Notes: generated by a model not told the origin, from the letters alone. Positions 11,171 through 31,916 are shown, numbered from the stretch's first letter. The stretch: 64,000 nt of DNA from Papaver somniferum (GCF_003573695.1 NC_039367.1:31706442-31770441), one strand, 5' to 3'. A program made the numbers and translations.

Positions 11171-14100
11171 CAAGTATATGATATGGTTGTAAGGTAGGTG
11201 GGGAGTGTATAGCGGGTGAAGTACGAACAATATTTGGCTGAACTGGAAGCCATTATTGGAGTTTTGAGGCAGAATATTATTATGACTTTATTTCTTTACT
11301 TTTAAGTTGCAAATATGGATTAAGCAAGAAATGAATATTCTAAAATCTAGCAAGAATAAATTTCGTTGTAGTGCTACTAGATTAAATGACTTCAAATCTA
11401 TCCTTACTGATTGTTTTTAGAGTACTGATGTTGGTAATGTCATGAACTACTTATTGATTTCAAAAATCGATATGATTTTCCAAAAGTATTTTCTTTTAGA
11501 GGATTTATTAATCTCGAAAACTTTAAACAGTATGTAATTGACGAATTTAGTTCCAACTGCTTCTCCCTTATAAAGCATAGGTTGGACAACTTAGGCAAGA
11601 TAAAGAGCGGTCAGGATTCATTCTTGGCAAATCTAAATCCATGGCTCTAATTGTTCACAACATTATTGTATTATTAGTTTCTTATAATAAATACTTTATT
11701 AATCTCTTATCATAAATAACTTATAATTATCTTAATAAATGTACTTTCATTGGATTATTAGAAAATTTGTTAATAAAAAATCATAATGACTTTTGAAATT
11801 TTTTTCAACCCATTACATTTTTCTAAATATATTTTTATTAAATTTTCTTTTAATTATCTTATTAAATATATTTCCATTAAATAATAATAAATATTTTAAT
11901 GAAGAATCATAATAACTTTTAAAGATCTTTTCAACCATTATATTTTTCTAAATATATTTTTATTAAATAAATAATACATTTTTTTTATTATCATATCAAT
12001 AGAAATTAGGGATGACCCAGGTGGTGTTTGAGATTGGAGATTGATGGAGCTGATAACGATAGTGATGGTGGTGGAAAAGGTAGTGGTAATTAGTGGTTTT
12101 GGTGGTGGGTTGCCATCTGAAATGGCTCACATTCAATGCCATAGACTATCTGAGAGTTTTCAAGAATTGGAGATATACGTTTTCTGAGTCGAATGGGTTG
12201 GCATCTGAAATGGCTCAATGTTTTATGATATAGTGCTTAGATAAATGAATTAGTCTTTACTTGTGTTATTAAAATATAAAAACATACGATGTAATATGTG
12301 TTGTAGAGTCCATTCAGAGTTTTAATCTTTTTGGACCATTTTTGAATGAGACGAAATAAACAAGGATTTTGAGTTTATGGGACACAATTTTATTTATAGG
12401 AAATATGAGTTTGAGTGATGTACTTTTGTTTTATTCTACATCGTACGATGTTTTGGTTTTGCGCGGTCACTAAAATAAGGGAGATGTAGAAGGGAAATAC
12501 CATTTCAAATGATCGATAATATGTTTTTGTCTTTCCAATATCGTTGGTTTTGTTGTGAAAGAGGGCAAAAATAAACATTATTTGGGAGAATGTGAAAATA
12601 TCAAACATACTGGAAAGGAATCATATATGAGTACATGATAAAAGATTTGTCGACTGAAGAGTAAAAATATATATTGGTTTTGTCTTCATTCGTAATGATA
12701 AGGAGAGTAAACTCGAAAATTAACAAATACTAAATTTAATATCCAGATAAAAATTATGCCCATGCCTTTTCTGCATGGGTTAAGCGCTTGATAAATCTAC
12801 GTTGAACTAAAGGCTATGTAAGTGGTGGCCAAAATTTGTCTAGGAAGAAGATAAATCTACGGTTTTGGTTTGTTCAACTAAATTATAATTTTTTATTAAT
12901 TAGTATCTCAGTAGTTTCTTATAATGAATGATTAATTGACTTTTTTATCATAAATATCCTCTTAATTGATCTAATAAATACATATTTTTATTAGTAAATT
13001 ATATTAATAAACATTAATGGTGGTATTAGATGAAGTAGTGTGTGGTAGAGGTATTAAAGACAGAAAAATATAATGATGGGTGTTGGTCTTTCCCTGGTGG
13101 TGGAAGAAATAGTGCCAATGGTTGTTTCTAATGGTGGTGGGTGTTGGTGAATAGTAGTGAACAATAATATTTTTATGTATTTACAAACGCACAACATTAT
13201 ATTGTGAAAGATACAGTTAGCTATTTTGTGCACGATTGGTAAGGAAAAAACCAAATATTTCGTGGATGATACCAGATCATATAAGGAAATGTCATCATAC
13301 CGCTGGATCATCCAAATAATTCCCGATCAAACAAATCATGACTTTTAGTGTTAAATAAAATTGATTACAATATAAAAGAGATTATAATAAAAACAAAATA
13401 ATGGAATAAAAAAAATAGTGTAATAAATTAATTGACGACTTAAATTTGTTCAATATAAACTTTTCTCATGACGTATGTGATAAAAAATTAAAAAACACGT
13501 CCAGTGGTTGGGGGTGGAAGCAACGGTGAGGTGAGGGAAGAAGTGGTATCAAGTGATATTTCGGATGTGGTGGGTGTTGGTGAAAGTAATATATTTTGTT
13601 AATAATGTTTCACCACAAATTGGTTAACCTTATAAAGAAGAGAAGATGTGGTTGATCGTCTTAATGATAATATAAACTCAGTTAAAATACATGACAATTA
13701 AAATAATAACTGCAAATGAACGGTACGAATCAAAATCAGTACACAATAAATTAACTTATTACTAAGTCGCACGGTTATGAAACGAGTCATATCATAGCTA
13801 GGTGATATTTTTTTTCATGTTTCTTTGTTCTATATTATAAAACAAAGTTTAACTAAGTTAGTTAACATAAAGAGAAATCTTGATTTTTCCTCCCGATTGT
13901 TAAATCCACGTGTGTGGTCGATCCCATGAATACACGCTTTGATTGGGAAATAATGCATCATATATTCTCTTTTTCTCTTTAATTGGGAAATAAAGCAAAG
14001 TGGAGAAATTTGATAGACTAAAAATAACAAACCTACATTCCCACAAAACTAAACAATTGATTCTCTCACTCACATCCAGAAGGAGGAGTGGAATTAAAAA

Positions 14101-14869
14101 CTGTAGTTCCCCACTTTTGAACAAACCTAAATCAGAAATAAATTTGGGAATTATAGATAGACTAAAGAGACAAAAGAATTTAAATCCAAGAACATGCTTC
14201 CGCTCAACCTTATTTCCTTGAAGATTTGGTATCATCTTCGAAATCTTTAGTGCCTTAATTTGTCAACTGTTTTTGGTATCATCATCAAGAATTCTTTAGG
14301 GAGAAGATAAATCAATGATTGTTTACGTAAGTGTTTATAAGTGACGTCTATGATTGAAAGTTAGAAATTCATATCTAACGGTCTTAATATGTGCACATCA
14401 TTATTATCTCATTAATTTCTCATAATAAATATTTTATTAATCTCTCATGATAAATGTCTTATTAATTATCTAAATGAATATATACTCCCACTCAATACAT
14501 AACTATCATGTTAATAATTACATCAATAGATATTATGGGTAATCAGGGTGATGTTTGTGAGTGGAGGTGCATGGAGCCGGTGGCGACAATGCTGCTGATG
14601 GAAAAAGTAGTTGCAATGGGTGGTTCTGGTGGTGGTATCACAATTAGTCAATATAGTAGTGTGCAATGTTTGTTCGATGTCGTTATGACACAAATAACAT
14701 TATATTTTACAAGTTGTGCTTGATTTTTTAGGTTTTAAAATAAGCTGGTCAAGTACAAAAGACAAAATAATAATCAAAATGTATGAAGAACAGTTGTCAC
14801 TTTAAATAGTAACAACAAATGAATAACACCGGTCAAAATAAAAAATTTCACTTATTTTCATGACCGTGT
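11171..14869. other. AT-rich repetitive sequence, possibly the body of a Helitron
   Basis: No supportable gene. An approximately 120-bp AT-rich motif (phrases 'ttataataaatattttattaat' and 'ttttctaaatatatttttattaaa') recurs near 11,670, 11,820, 11,940, 12,900 and 14,410. GGTGGT-rich patches (12,040-12,110, 13,070-13,150, 13,500-13,580, 14,540-14,640) alternate with them, so a block of roughly 1.2-1.5 kb seems repeated. The segment ends in a Helitron-like 3' terminus at 14,894. Short frames here, for example 13,900-14,235 and 14,508-14,723, have no recognisable domain. Confidence 0.45.
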
Positions 14870-14894
14870 TGTTACGGCACGGGCCAAGTTCTAG
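14865..14894 (+). mobile_element. Helitron-like 3' terminus (hairpin plus CTAG)
   Basis: A GC-rich hairpin with a 5-bp stem (CCGTG, 9-base loop, CACGG) is followed eight bases later by CTAG and a T, the usual Helitron 3' end with insertion before T. The element would extend leftward. Its 5' end (only a TC dinucleotide) cannot be placed by eye. Confidence 0.45.
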
Positions 14895-14934
14895 TATATA
14901 CTAAATTAGGATCGATGGTTTCATTATGCACTAC

Positions 14935-16190
14935 AGTTATTAATTGGAACTCTTTCTGGGATGGGTGCGGGCGAAGCCCCCCCACCAAGTGGGAGCCAAT
15001 TCCCAAAGTACCAGGTGTTAGGTATCATGTTGGTTAATTAGTAGTTTTTAGATAATATCAATTATTTAATTAGTAGTTAAGAATTTATTTTGTTTAAGGT
15101 TTGTGATTAAATATTTTGAATTAATGGGAAAAATATTATTATCACTTTTGATTCTACCTCGATGTTCTTAGTTACTTCCATGAGTTATCAAGGTTTGCAA
15201 TGTTGAACATTTTATATTTGTTTTTAGTATGTGAGGTCGATCGGGTTTAATGCTTTAGTATGTAGAGTTTAAATTATGTTACTTTTGAGATTACTTAAAT
15301 CTATTTATTTTAGTTTGTTTGTAAAATATATTACTCTTTTATTAAATTGCTTAAAATTAGTTTTTAAAACCATGTGAGATCTGTAGATGATAATAATATT
15401 ATAAGTTTGATTAGTAGAAATTTTTAGTTCCATAGTTTTTAGTTGTTAATTTTTAATTTGGTGGAGAGTAATTCTATAGTAGAAACTTTATAAATTAATG
15501 TTGTTGGGACCATAAAAATTTATTAATTAAGCGAGATATTAGTTAACCGATAAATTGATAAAATATTAACTTATAGAGAAATTTATTATCAGAGAATTAT
15601 TTTCTAAATATTGTGGAATGTTAAATTCTTCAAAGCACCCTTCAATCTATCACTTTGCTTCGTTGTAAACTTCAATCAACAAATAAAACAAGTTTGATCA
15701 AAAAGATGGGCCAGTTCAATGAATGTCAAGATGTCCTGAATATCCGGAAGAAAATGAAGTTATGCAACTATTGACTGATGAAGATATAATTAAGAGTGTT
15801 ATGGGAACCGATAAAAATTAGAAAGAAAGTGATGAAAGTTCTACAATAGATCCCCCTTCACGAAACGAGATCGTTAAAACGGTAATCACATTAAATAATT
15901 TCTTCATAAATCATTTTTCAAAAAATATTCATAAATCATTAATGTATTGTATATATATATATATATAGGATTATTAATTTATATTTTATATGGGACCTAC
16001 ATAGATAATTAAAAATATATTATTTTATAATTTTGGCGAATCATTAATTTGGCATGTTGTCCCCCAACTTGAGACCGGCTAAAAATATTATTTAAGAGAG
16101 TTTATTAAATAATCGAGTGTTAATTAATTAAGTTTCCATTGTATTAGAACTCTCATTAGGACGTGTGCAGGGCGAAGCCCCACCTCAGTT
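14935..16190 (+). repeat. Direct-repeat-flanked non-coding unit with 'GGCGAAGCCCC' motif
   Basis: Two copies of an approximately 45-bp motif lie 1.2 kb apart: near 14,943 (gaactctttctgggatgggt followed by gcgggcgaagcccccc) and near 16,147 (gaactctcattaggacgtgt followed by gcagggcgaagccccacc). Between them is very AT-rich sequence with a (TA)n run at about 15,950-15,967 and no gene. It may be a small non-autonomous element; the class was not identified. Confidence 0.4.
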
Positions 16191-16221
16191 GATATTAACC
16201 AACGATGTAAAAAATTACAAC

Positions 16222-16253
16222 AGTCCTGGTGCATAGCACAGGTTTCAAACTAG
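16222..16253 (+). mobile_element. Second Helitron-like 3' terminus
   Basis: A hairpin CCTGGTGC-ATA-GCACAGG (seven pairs, one bulged G) is followed seven bases later by CTAG and then T. This is the classic plant Helitron 3' arrangement and better formed than the one at 14,894. Only the 3' end is identified. Confidence 0.5.
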
Positions 16254-17339
16254 TTTGTTTGTTGATCATGCAATATGCATCCGAAACACGTGGAAGACCC
16301 AAATAGGTATGTCATCTCATCTAATATTTGCAAAAATTGACCATATGGTGTCGAAAATTCTGGGAAAGGAGTCACGGTGGGGTCAAAATTTACATAGAGA
16401 AACGATCTAAATAAATCATGATCAAAATTACAAAGAAAAACTTGGTCGTCCGCCCCTACTGCTGCAACAATCATCTAGTAGTCCTGTCCAATTCAGTGGA
16501 TTCAACAGTCAACCCCAAATATTAATTGTTCCTGCACAATGCTGGTAGCTCATCTTCTAATTTTGCAACTTGGTCTTCTAATATTATATATCAAGCAATT
16601 CAGTTTCAGTTTCAATTTAACATTTAACCTCAAATAGTCGAATTGTAGTTTGAAGTTATTCAGTGGGGAATTAGTTGAAGTTCATGTAAAAGAAACTGTA
16701 TCTTACACAGTTGTATATATTTCATAGAAACCATTATATCCGAAGCCATTAGTGAAATTGAAACAATTTTAAAGAATAGCAATAAACCAAAATGTGGTAA
16801 AAGATAAAACAAGATGTAGCAAACTCACCTGTATTAGTTTGCGAAGCTTTTAGATAATGGAAAAAAATCTTCAAATCACTGGAATTTGCACTAACAGAGT
16901 TACCGAGATTTCAATTGAAACCCTAAGTATTAAATTGAGGTTGGGTGTGAAATATTTCAACCAAGATTTCAATCAAAACCCTAATTATTATGATTTTGAG
17001 GATTTTTGTGTTTTTCGATTTAGCGACGACGAAGAAAGAAAAGAAATTGATTATTCAATTTAGGGTTTTGTTTGTTCTATTTAGGGACAACGAAGAAATA
17101 AGAGAAAAATTGAATCGAAACCCTATGTATTGAACTGAGAATTGATATTGGAGTTGGAGTTTGTTGTTCGAGATTTTGGACGAAGAAGAAAGAAAACAAA
17201 ACATAAAGGTCTAGTTTAGCCCTGATATTTTTGGAATCCCGGCATGTCTGTTAAAAAACACGGGAGGACAATTTAGTAACTTAACTGGCAACCGGAGAAA
17301 AAGCCTCTTTTCTTTATATTAGTATAAGATAACAAATTT
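16254..17339. other. Non-coding interval between Helitron end and copia LTR
   Basis: Small frames at 16,250-16,474 (-) and 16,857-17,063 (+) show no known domain. Phrases like 'gaaaccctaa.tatt' and 'gacgaagaagaaag' recur (16,918-17,060 and 17,090-17,190), suggesting an old internal duplication. Confidence 0.4.
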
Positions 17340-18872
17340 CTATATAGACAAAAATCATATATCTATATAGGCTTCGATTATACACATTTGATATTTCGAG
17401 CTGAGTTTAACTCACTTACATATTTCTTGAAATATGTGTTGGTAAGCTTTCGCTTTAATCAAGTTCATCATATATTATTGACGGAAGTCAAAAGATGATC
17501 ATGTGAAAATATCCATGTAACATCTTACATGATTTGTGTGAGACAATCATTTGATGTAGACTCAGAATGTTTCGTATTGATCATTCGATCACTTGGAAAT
17601 TGCTTTGAAGTTAATAGTTTGTGTGAGACAGCTATTGTCTTCTTCTAAGAATGTTTCAATGATTGAAATGGGAGTTTATGAAAGCACATTTCATTTATGT
17701 GTAACAAGCTAAGTTTAATCTAACGACTGAAAGATATTAGCTGGAGTCTAATCAGGTTTTCATCTAACGGTGAATATTGAATGCTTTGTTGACAAGGTAA
17801 CTTAGATTGCAAACCTTGATTTGAATACTATATAAAGGAGAACTCTAGCAAATGGGAAACCTAATCCCCACACCCCCCTTGTGTGATGCTAGTTGCGACT
17901 AGAGTCGATTCTCCTTTTACCTTAGCTTTTCCCCAAAACCATGTAGGTTAACGACTTAAAGACTTCATTGGGATTGGGAAGCCATACCCAACTATTTCTT
18001 TGTAGTTGCGTGTTCTGATCTTGCTTTTTTATGTCGTATTGAGTACTATCTCTCTAAGATTTGCTCGAGATTTATTCTACGATAGGCAAGATAAAAGGTA
18101 GTCACAAACATCTTCGTCTCATCGTTTATGATTCCACAATATCTTGTTTCACTACCATAAAATTAAGATTATTGTGTGGTGATTGATATTTCTAGGTTGT
18201 TCTTTGGGAATATAAGTCCGGTATATCAATTGGTTTCTGTTCACCTGGATTTATTAAAAGACGGGAACAAAACTCATAGGTTTATTTGTGGGAGACAGAT
18301 TTATCTATTCAATAGACTTTTATGTGTGAGACAGATTGGTTTATCAAGTCTTCGACTTTGGGTCGTAGCAACTCTTAGTGTTGGGTGAGATCAGCTAAGG
18401 GAATCAAGTGCACAGAGTCCTGCTGGGATTCAGAGGCGTAAGGAACACAACTGTACCTTGATCAGTGTGAGATTGGTTAGGGCTCAACTACATTCCAGTC
18501 GGAAGTTAATTGGTAGTATGCTAGTGTCTGTAGCTGCTCACATTCCGCATTATATTTGTTTATATAATTGAAATATCACGGGTTGTGCGTAAGTTCAATC
18601 AAGTGGGAATCCAACCTTTGGTTGTTGATTAAATTGATTGACACTTGGATATTGGTTTTTGATACTGTCAAAGTTATTTCTTATATTCAATCGGGCTCGC
18701 AAATTCTTATTTGTTTGATTGAAGATTGAATTGAAATAGAGATATAACTCTTGGATACATTTCCATTGATTGAGTCTAACTGTCTAGTTGATTCTCTTGG
18801 AATTATATTGAAGTTTGTCCATACAAATTTCTAAGCGAAATTGGGTGTGGTTGTTAGACCCCCGCTTTTTCA
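17340..18872 (+). mobile_element. Ty1/copia-type LTR (solo or 3' LTR), left border uncertain
   Basis: The right end reads gacccccgctttttca, the same type of end as the LTR at 4466 (C/T run then ttttca). No tRNA-Met primer site follows, so this is a 3' or solo LTR rather than a 5' LTR. Internal repeats of 'tgtgtgagacag', 'gtgggagacag' and 'gtgagatcagc' (17,540-18,400) are typical of SIRE-type LTR U3 regions. I could not place the left TG with confidence. There is no coding capacity. Confidence 0.5.
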
Positions 18873-19790
18873 TCCCCGAAATTCAAAAGAAAGACTATCG
18901 TGTAAAAGCTTCGTTGATTATAATTTTCTGAGCATATGGCCCATATCACGATGCTCAGAAATCGCATAAAGTTTCTTTAATTTGTCGTGAACGACAATTA
19001 GGATCTTTTGAGCATACGTCTCATACCGCATACTCATGAATCCCAAGAGAGTCCACAATGCTACTGAGAATATCGATTTGAATCCCCAAGTATATGTCCC
19101 ATGCCACATATTCGATATTACCAAAAAGATATCTCAACACAGCATCTTAAATGCACGTCTCATACCGTACACCCAGAAATCCTCGAAGTTCACAGATTGG
19201 AAAAAGTCATTCAATATGACAAGCAGTTCTCAACGCAGTAATGTTATGACCAAACACTAATGTCAAAGCAGTCGCCAATAGTTTTCCGAGTTGCCACAGG
19301 TGTAGTAGGAACTTGCTGGCATGACAACGCACACCCTTCCAAACGGCTAAGATGGTGATCAATCCCATTTTGCGCCCACCATTATGAAAAATCAGGTCGC
19401 CAAGTATATGATAGATCGCCATCTAAGACCTAAAAAACTCACCAAGTCTAACACCACTTGCAAAGTACAACCGACTTATTTATAAGACATAATCAAACCA
19501 TTTAAAAACATAAGGTTGAATCTATAAGATACATGAACCAATTGACGAAAGGCTGATACTTATAAGCGTCATTGTAATTGACCGGTAAGTGACACCCACA
19601 GCCGCATGTCGCGCCGGCCGAAGCTTTCCGTCCGATACTTTAACAACATGATCACCCACCGGCCAAAAGTCCCATGGATCTGGCAAATTTGGTGGGCTTT
19701 GCTCTCCCTAATTATTCTTACACTCCAATTCTAGGCCCATGGACCGGACCCAACCTTTCAAAAAGGAAAAGGAAAAAACTTACTGATTTG
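18873..19790. repeat. Degenerate short tandem repeat and retroelement debris
   Basis: Four or more imperfect copies of a 'gcatacgtctcataccgcatac'-like phrase occur near 18,935, 19,010, 19,090 and 19,150, spaced about 60-85 bp. Sequence from 19,260 to 19,700 shows no gene. Small overlapping frames on both strands are by-products of the repeat. Confidence 0.45.
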
Positions 19791-19817
19791 TGTTTTTTCT
19801 TCTATACTTTACCTCTG

Positions 19818-20253
19818 TATATATAAAGAAGTAATCTTCCTTTGTTTTAACGCTCATATGTATTTTTTTTTTTTCACTTTCAATGCAAAACCTTAACCTC
19901 CTCTCCTTACAAGTAGTTTGCTGCTCAGCTTTCCTTTTTTTACTTGTAGGATTCTCCCTCTCAAAGGTTTTCAATCTCCCACCTCCCTCTGGTTTTCGGT
20001 GGTAATTTGTCGTTTTCGTTTTGATTAAGCGAACTCAACTAACTAATCTTGTTATCTTGTCTATGTGCAGATTTGAATTGAAAAATTCGGTCTGGGTAGA
20101 TCTATTTTCCATTGATTCTGTGATAGAATTTGTAAGTATGATAATTTGTTTGATTACTGATTGAAGATTGAATAAGTTTGGGGGTTTGTATTTTTCAATT
20201 TGGGGATTTTAATTTTTTTTTTTTTGTTTGTTAGATAAGTTGTTGTGGTGTTA
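19818..20253 (+). promoter_or_regulatory. Likely core promoter and intron-containing 5' UTR of the SIN3-like gene
   Basis: TATATATAAAG at about 19,818 is a good TATA box. Pyrimidine-rich sequence follows, as in many plant 5' leaders. An intron acceptor (ctatgtgcag) ends at 20,070, and a UTR intron fits 20,132-20,234 (gtaagt...ttgttag) just before the ATG at 20,254. A transcription start near 19,850 is inferred. Confidence 0.4.
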
Positions 20254-28131
<7,878 letters not shown>

Positions 28132-28885
28132 TCTCCTTTACGAAAGGTGTAAAGGTAAATTGTTTTGGTACTAGAACTTCTTACTTGTTTATTTGGGTGT
28201 AGTATAAACTCTGCATGAATTAGGTCCAAACAATTAACGAACTAAGCGAATATAGAAATGATTATTCCAGTTCCACCATTTAACTATCGGAATTGGTCTG
28301 AGAGTGTGATGAAAACCAACTAGCTTTATCAGGTTCATGTTTTGAGCTTTTCGGTAGCAGAACCATGAACGTCCCTGTGTTGGTCGCAAAGTAGTAGAAA
28401 GGACAAACTAAAATCTGGCAGATTAGACTGATTATAGAAACCAAAATAAATCAGCTTTATGTTTGTTTTTTATATCTATTTTACAGGTAGTACTTTCTTA
28501 CATTCGGATTGCTGATGGTCCCTGCCTTCTGGACCTTCACCTCCACTGAGCAAAGAACTTGCACTGAACCACAAAAATAGAATATTCTTTGGCGTCATCA
28601 AGCAAAATAGCTCTTGATTAGAAGCTTTCTATCAGATTTTTTTCCGATACAAGTCCTGCCAGAATCCATGCAGTATTAGGGAATGCTTGCTGCCATTGTT
28701 GCTGTCTACAGTTGTAAATGTAATTTTTATAGTTCTTAAGTTGGCTATCAGAGCCACCCTTGTGTAAATAGTGTGAGTCTTTAGTATTCACATCTTCTGA
28801 GGGATGTAGGTTCATTATATTTCTTTGATAACTATTTTTTTCTAGTAATCTGTCCAGAACAGATAACAGTGGCATATAAATGTAC
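28132..28885 (+). other. 3' UTR of the SIN3-like gene, with an intron
   Basis: After the stop at 28131 a GT...AG intron fits about 28,155-28,486 (ggtaaattg ... ttttacag). The mRNA probably ends between 28,750 and 28,900; no single clear AATAAA was identified. An intron in the 3' UTR this far from the stop could matter for nonsense-mediated decay, but only its junctions are visible. Confidence 0.4.
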
Positions 28886-29399
28886 CTGTTTTTATTTCAT
28901 CAGAATTGCTAGACTATTTGTTGATGCAACTTTGATAACCAATACATATATGGCTATAAGATTGGTTAATACAAATATTTGCTAGAATATTCTGGAGTGA
29001 TTGTTTTACTAGCATTCGACCATGCACTATTGCATTGGTTTGACAAACTCAACCTATAATTTAGCTATCCAACATCCAATTCCTTGACGTAATTATTGAC
29101 AAACTCAGTATGCAGCTTCTGCGTAAGCTATCTATATGGCATGGGAATGTTGCTCGGTCAACCCTGTCCGGACTGCTTACCCAGCACATTGTTCTCTTTT
29201 CTTAGTTCTATTAGGTATCACACTCATACCTAGCTTATATGCTCAAGTAATGCATCTTCTGCTGCGCACTACTTTGGAACCTTACACACAAAGTTGTGTG
29301 TTTGTCCATATATTTCATTTCCTTTCATATATATAAAAGAAACTGCGTACTAACGAATATTCAACAAAAGATAAAAGATACTAAACTTTTCTATAGAAT
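28886..29399. other. Intergenic, nothing recognised
   Basis: A 66-codon frame at 29,136-29,336 has no domain, and no repeat is obvious. Confidence 0.4.
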
Positions 29400-30260
29400 G
29401 CTATTATTGAGGCGTCACATTTCATTAGAGGGACGTCACCTAATAGGACAAAAACGGGTCACCCATAAGTAATATCAAAAACCCCTTATCTAAAATAATT
29501 TTGTAATGACTAAACAACCCTTATTTAATTAATTTTAATTTAATTTAATTTAATTAGATAAAAATTAAATTAATGAATTTTGTTGTATACTTGGTGAATT
29601 CTGGGACAGTTTTTGTGGGAAGAAAAACTGGCCGTAAAATAAACTTCTACGGGTGGAAATAATCCAAACCTGGACGTAAAATCACTTCTACGGTTGGAAA
29701 TAATCCAAACCTGAACGTAAAATCACTTCTACGGTTGGAATTAAAAGAAAACTAAACATAAAATCAGATTCTACGGTTCGAATTAAAAAGAATATGGACG
29801 TAAAATGAGCTTCTATGGTTGGAACTAATTCAAACCTGGACGTAAAACTACGTGCAAATAAAATTCTACGGTTGGAATTGATCCAAACCTGGACGTAAAA
29901 TCACTTCTACGGTTGGAAATAATTCAAATTTGGATGCAAAATCACTTCTACAGTTGGAATTAAAAGAAAACTGGATGCAAAATCGGATTCTACGGTTGGA
30001 ATTAAAAGAAACCTGGACATAAAATGAGCTTCTACGGTTGGAACTAATCCAAACCTGGACGTAAAACTAAATGCGAATTCTACGATTGGAATTAATCCAA
30101 ACCTGGACGTAAAATCACTTCTACGATTTTTAAGTTTTTATTTTAGTTAAAGGGTAATCTAGACATTTTTATATGCGTTAGGATATCCCATAACCATTTT
30201 TCTGGACATTAAGAATCCAAGTGAAGCCCCTCTATTGGAGTGAGACGTCCAAATAATAGC
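29400..30260. mobile_element. Non-autonomous TIR element filled with a minisatellite
   Basis: The left end reads GCTATTATTGAGGCGTCACA and goes on to AGAGGGACGTCACC. The right end, read inward, gives GCTATTATTTGGACGTCTCA and then AGAGGGGCTTCACTTGG. The arms match over about 45 bp, with mismatches. No clear target duplication is seen and there is no coding sequence. Between the arms lies a roughly 530-bp tandem array (29,600-30,125). It is probably a hAT- or Mutator-class derivative; the superfamily is undetermined. Confidence 0.65.
29600..30125 (+). repeat. Minisatellite of 'acttctacggttggaa...aacctggacgtaaaatc' units
   Basis: About a dozen copies of a unit near 42-60 bp. The core phrases are ttctacggttggaa, aatccaaacctggacgtaaa and atcacttctacgg; lengths vary because inserts such as 'ttaaaagaaaac' differ. 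The array fills most of the TIR element. Confidence 0.8.
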
Positions 30261-30444
30261 CTTCTTTCTATAAACATAAGTATTGGGTGTATGCTAAAAC
30301 TTGAAAACCGGAAAGAACCAACCATCATCACTAATTTCATGTCTTTAGCTACAAAAATAAACATAACTCTTAACTTAATATAACCACAAAGATGTCAGAT
30401 AAGGAACCTCAAGATGTTTAGATAAAGCAACTTAGGTTGTCTCT

Positions 30445-31916
30445 CTAGTTCATCCTCTTGATAAGTTTGTTAATGTAATCTTCACGGTTTCCTGCATCGC
30501 CTCCTTCAACATAATGGTTTCTCTTCTTCTTGAGCCCACCCAAAGGTGCACTCAGCTTAAAGGGCCACAGGAAGTTGTTTGCTTGCTTGAAGTGGGGACC
30601 AACTGTCATGATCTCATGAATAAGATCTTCAATGCAGATGGTTCCATACTTTCCCAAACCCTGCGATTAATTTACAACTTCTTAGAATCATCAATGCAAG
30701 TTTCCAGAACCGCTAAAACTTGATATCAATCATGTGAATCGTTTCAAACCTGTTCGATAATGGAATTGTCGGTCAAAGCGGTTCCTCGCTTGTTAATCTT
30801 TCCATAACCCCTTTTGTAGATCAATTCCTTGACAGTCTTAAGATTGGGATATCTATAAGATTAGACAGACAATTCAAATTAAAGTTAAAATCCCACCACA
30901 AAAACTGAACATACATAGATGCACCACAAAACCAAACATCAAGAAATCGGAAGATACGCACCCATAGATAACGTAAGGCCCAACTCTTTGCAACATCTTT
31001 AATGTGGCTTTGTTCACCTTAAGAAATACTCCATTAAAGATCTGCATTCAGAAGAAATGCATATACATTAAGGCCAACTGTTTTCTCTGCAGAACTTGTC
31101 AACATAAAATGGCATTTACAAAATAAGACTAAAACCTAGTTGTCACGGCTTTCTACCAGATCTTACAACACGCAGGTCCATTTGGTTGTACGTAAAATAA
31201 TAGTATTTGTATGATACTAATTTGTGTTGTCAAAATACCTCTGACATGAGGACATAGCTAACCACATACACCACCACAGATGTCTTCACATTAAATAGAA
31301 CCATGAACTAGTATGGTGTTTATAACTATCCTACTCGGCCTGATGGCATGATGAAATTGATAAATGACTACTTACGGAGTAGAATGTGGGTAGAAACAAA
31401 CATAATCTTACAAAAGTATGGTGTTTATACCTGTCTTAGACGCAAAAACTGCAAAATCTTTTTTGATTTTGAGTTGATACTGCAAAACAACAAACATGAA
31501 TTAAACACTAAATTAATGTCGGGAAATTAAATATGTTTAACAAATAACAAAATATATATACCCTCTGATTCGAACGATAAAGATTAGCTTAGCTTCTGGG
31601 TTAACGTAAAATCCTCCTCTCAACTTCGCCTCACGCTTCAAATTGATTAATTCCCTTTCCTACACAATCAAAAATATTTCATCATTTAGGTGAAAATGCA
31701 TATTGAAGATGATTCACATGAATTGAAGAAAATCCTGAACTATTGACCTTTTCGATGTATTCCTGTCCATTTGGTTGTAAGTTTTCTGTTCTCACTGTTC
31801 TTCTTCTTGGAAGCTTCGAGTTCTTGCTTCTTTGCTAGTTCACATTCATCACTCCTCCTCTGCTTCTTCAAAAAGGACTCTGGAACCATGGGCCCTGCTT
31901 TGACTTCTGTGGCCAT
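30445..31916 (-). CDS. RPL7: 60S ribosomal protein L7 (uL30), reading frame disrupted in exon 1
   Basis: Structural protein of the cytosolic large ribosomal subunit. Coding exons on the minus strand: 31916-31748, 31659-31562, 31479-31431, 31041-30962, 30852-30750, 30660-30445. The product begins [20 protein letters not shown] and has a Lys/Glu-rich N-terminus, then [60 protein letters not shown] and [20 protein letters not shown], all strongly conserved L7 blocks; length is about 238 residues against 242-247 in plants. The exons total 715 nt, one more than a multiple of three. The frame changes near 31,775: ENRKL is followed by TTKW in one frame and QEYIEKE in the other, where the family has IFKRAEQYAKEYE, so some residues are also missing. 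Introns are retained, so this is not a processed copy. It is either a recent pseudogene or an assembly error. Confidence 0.85.
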
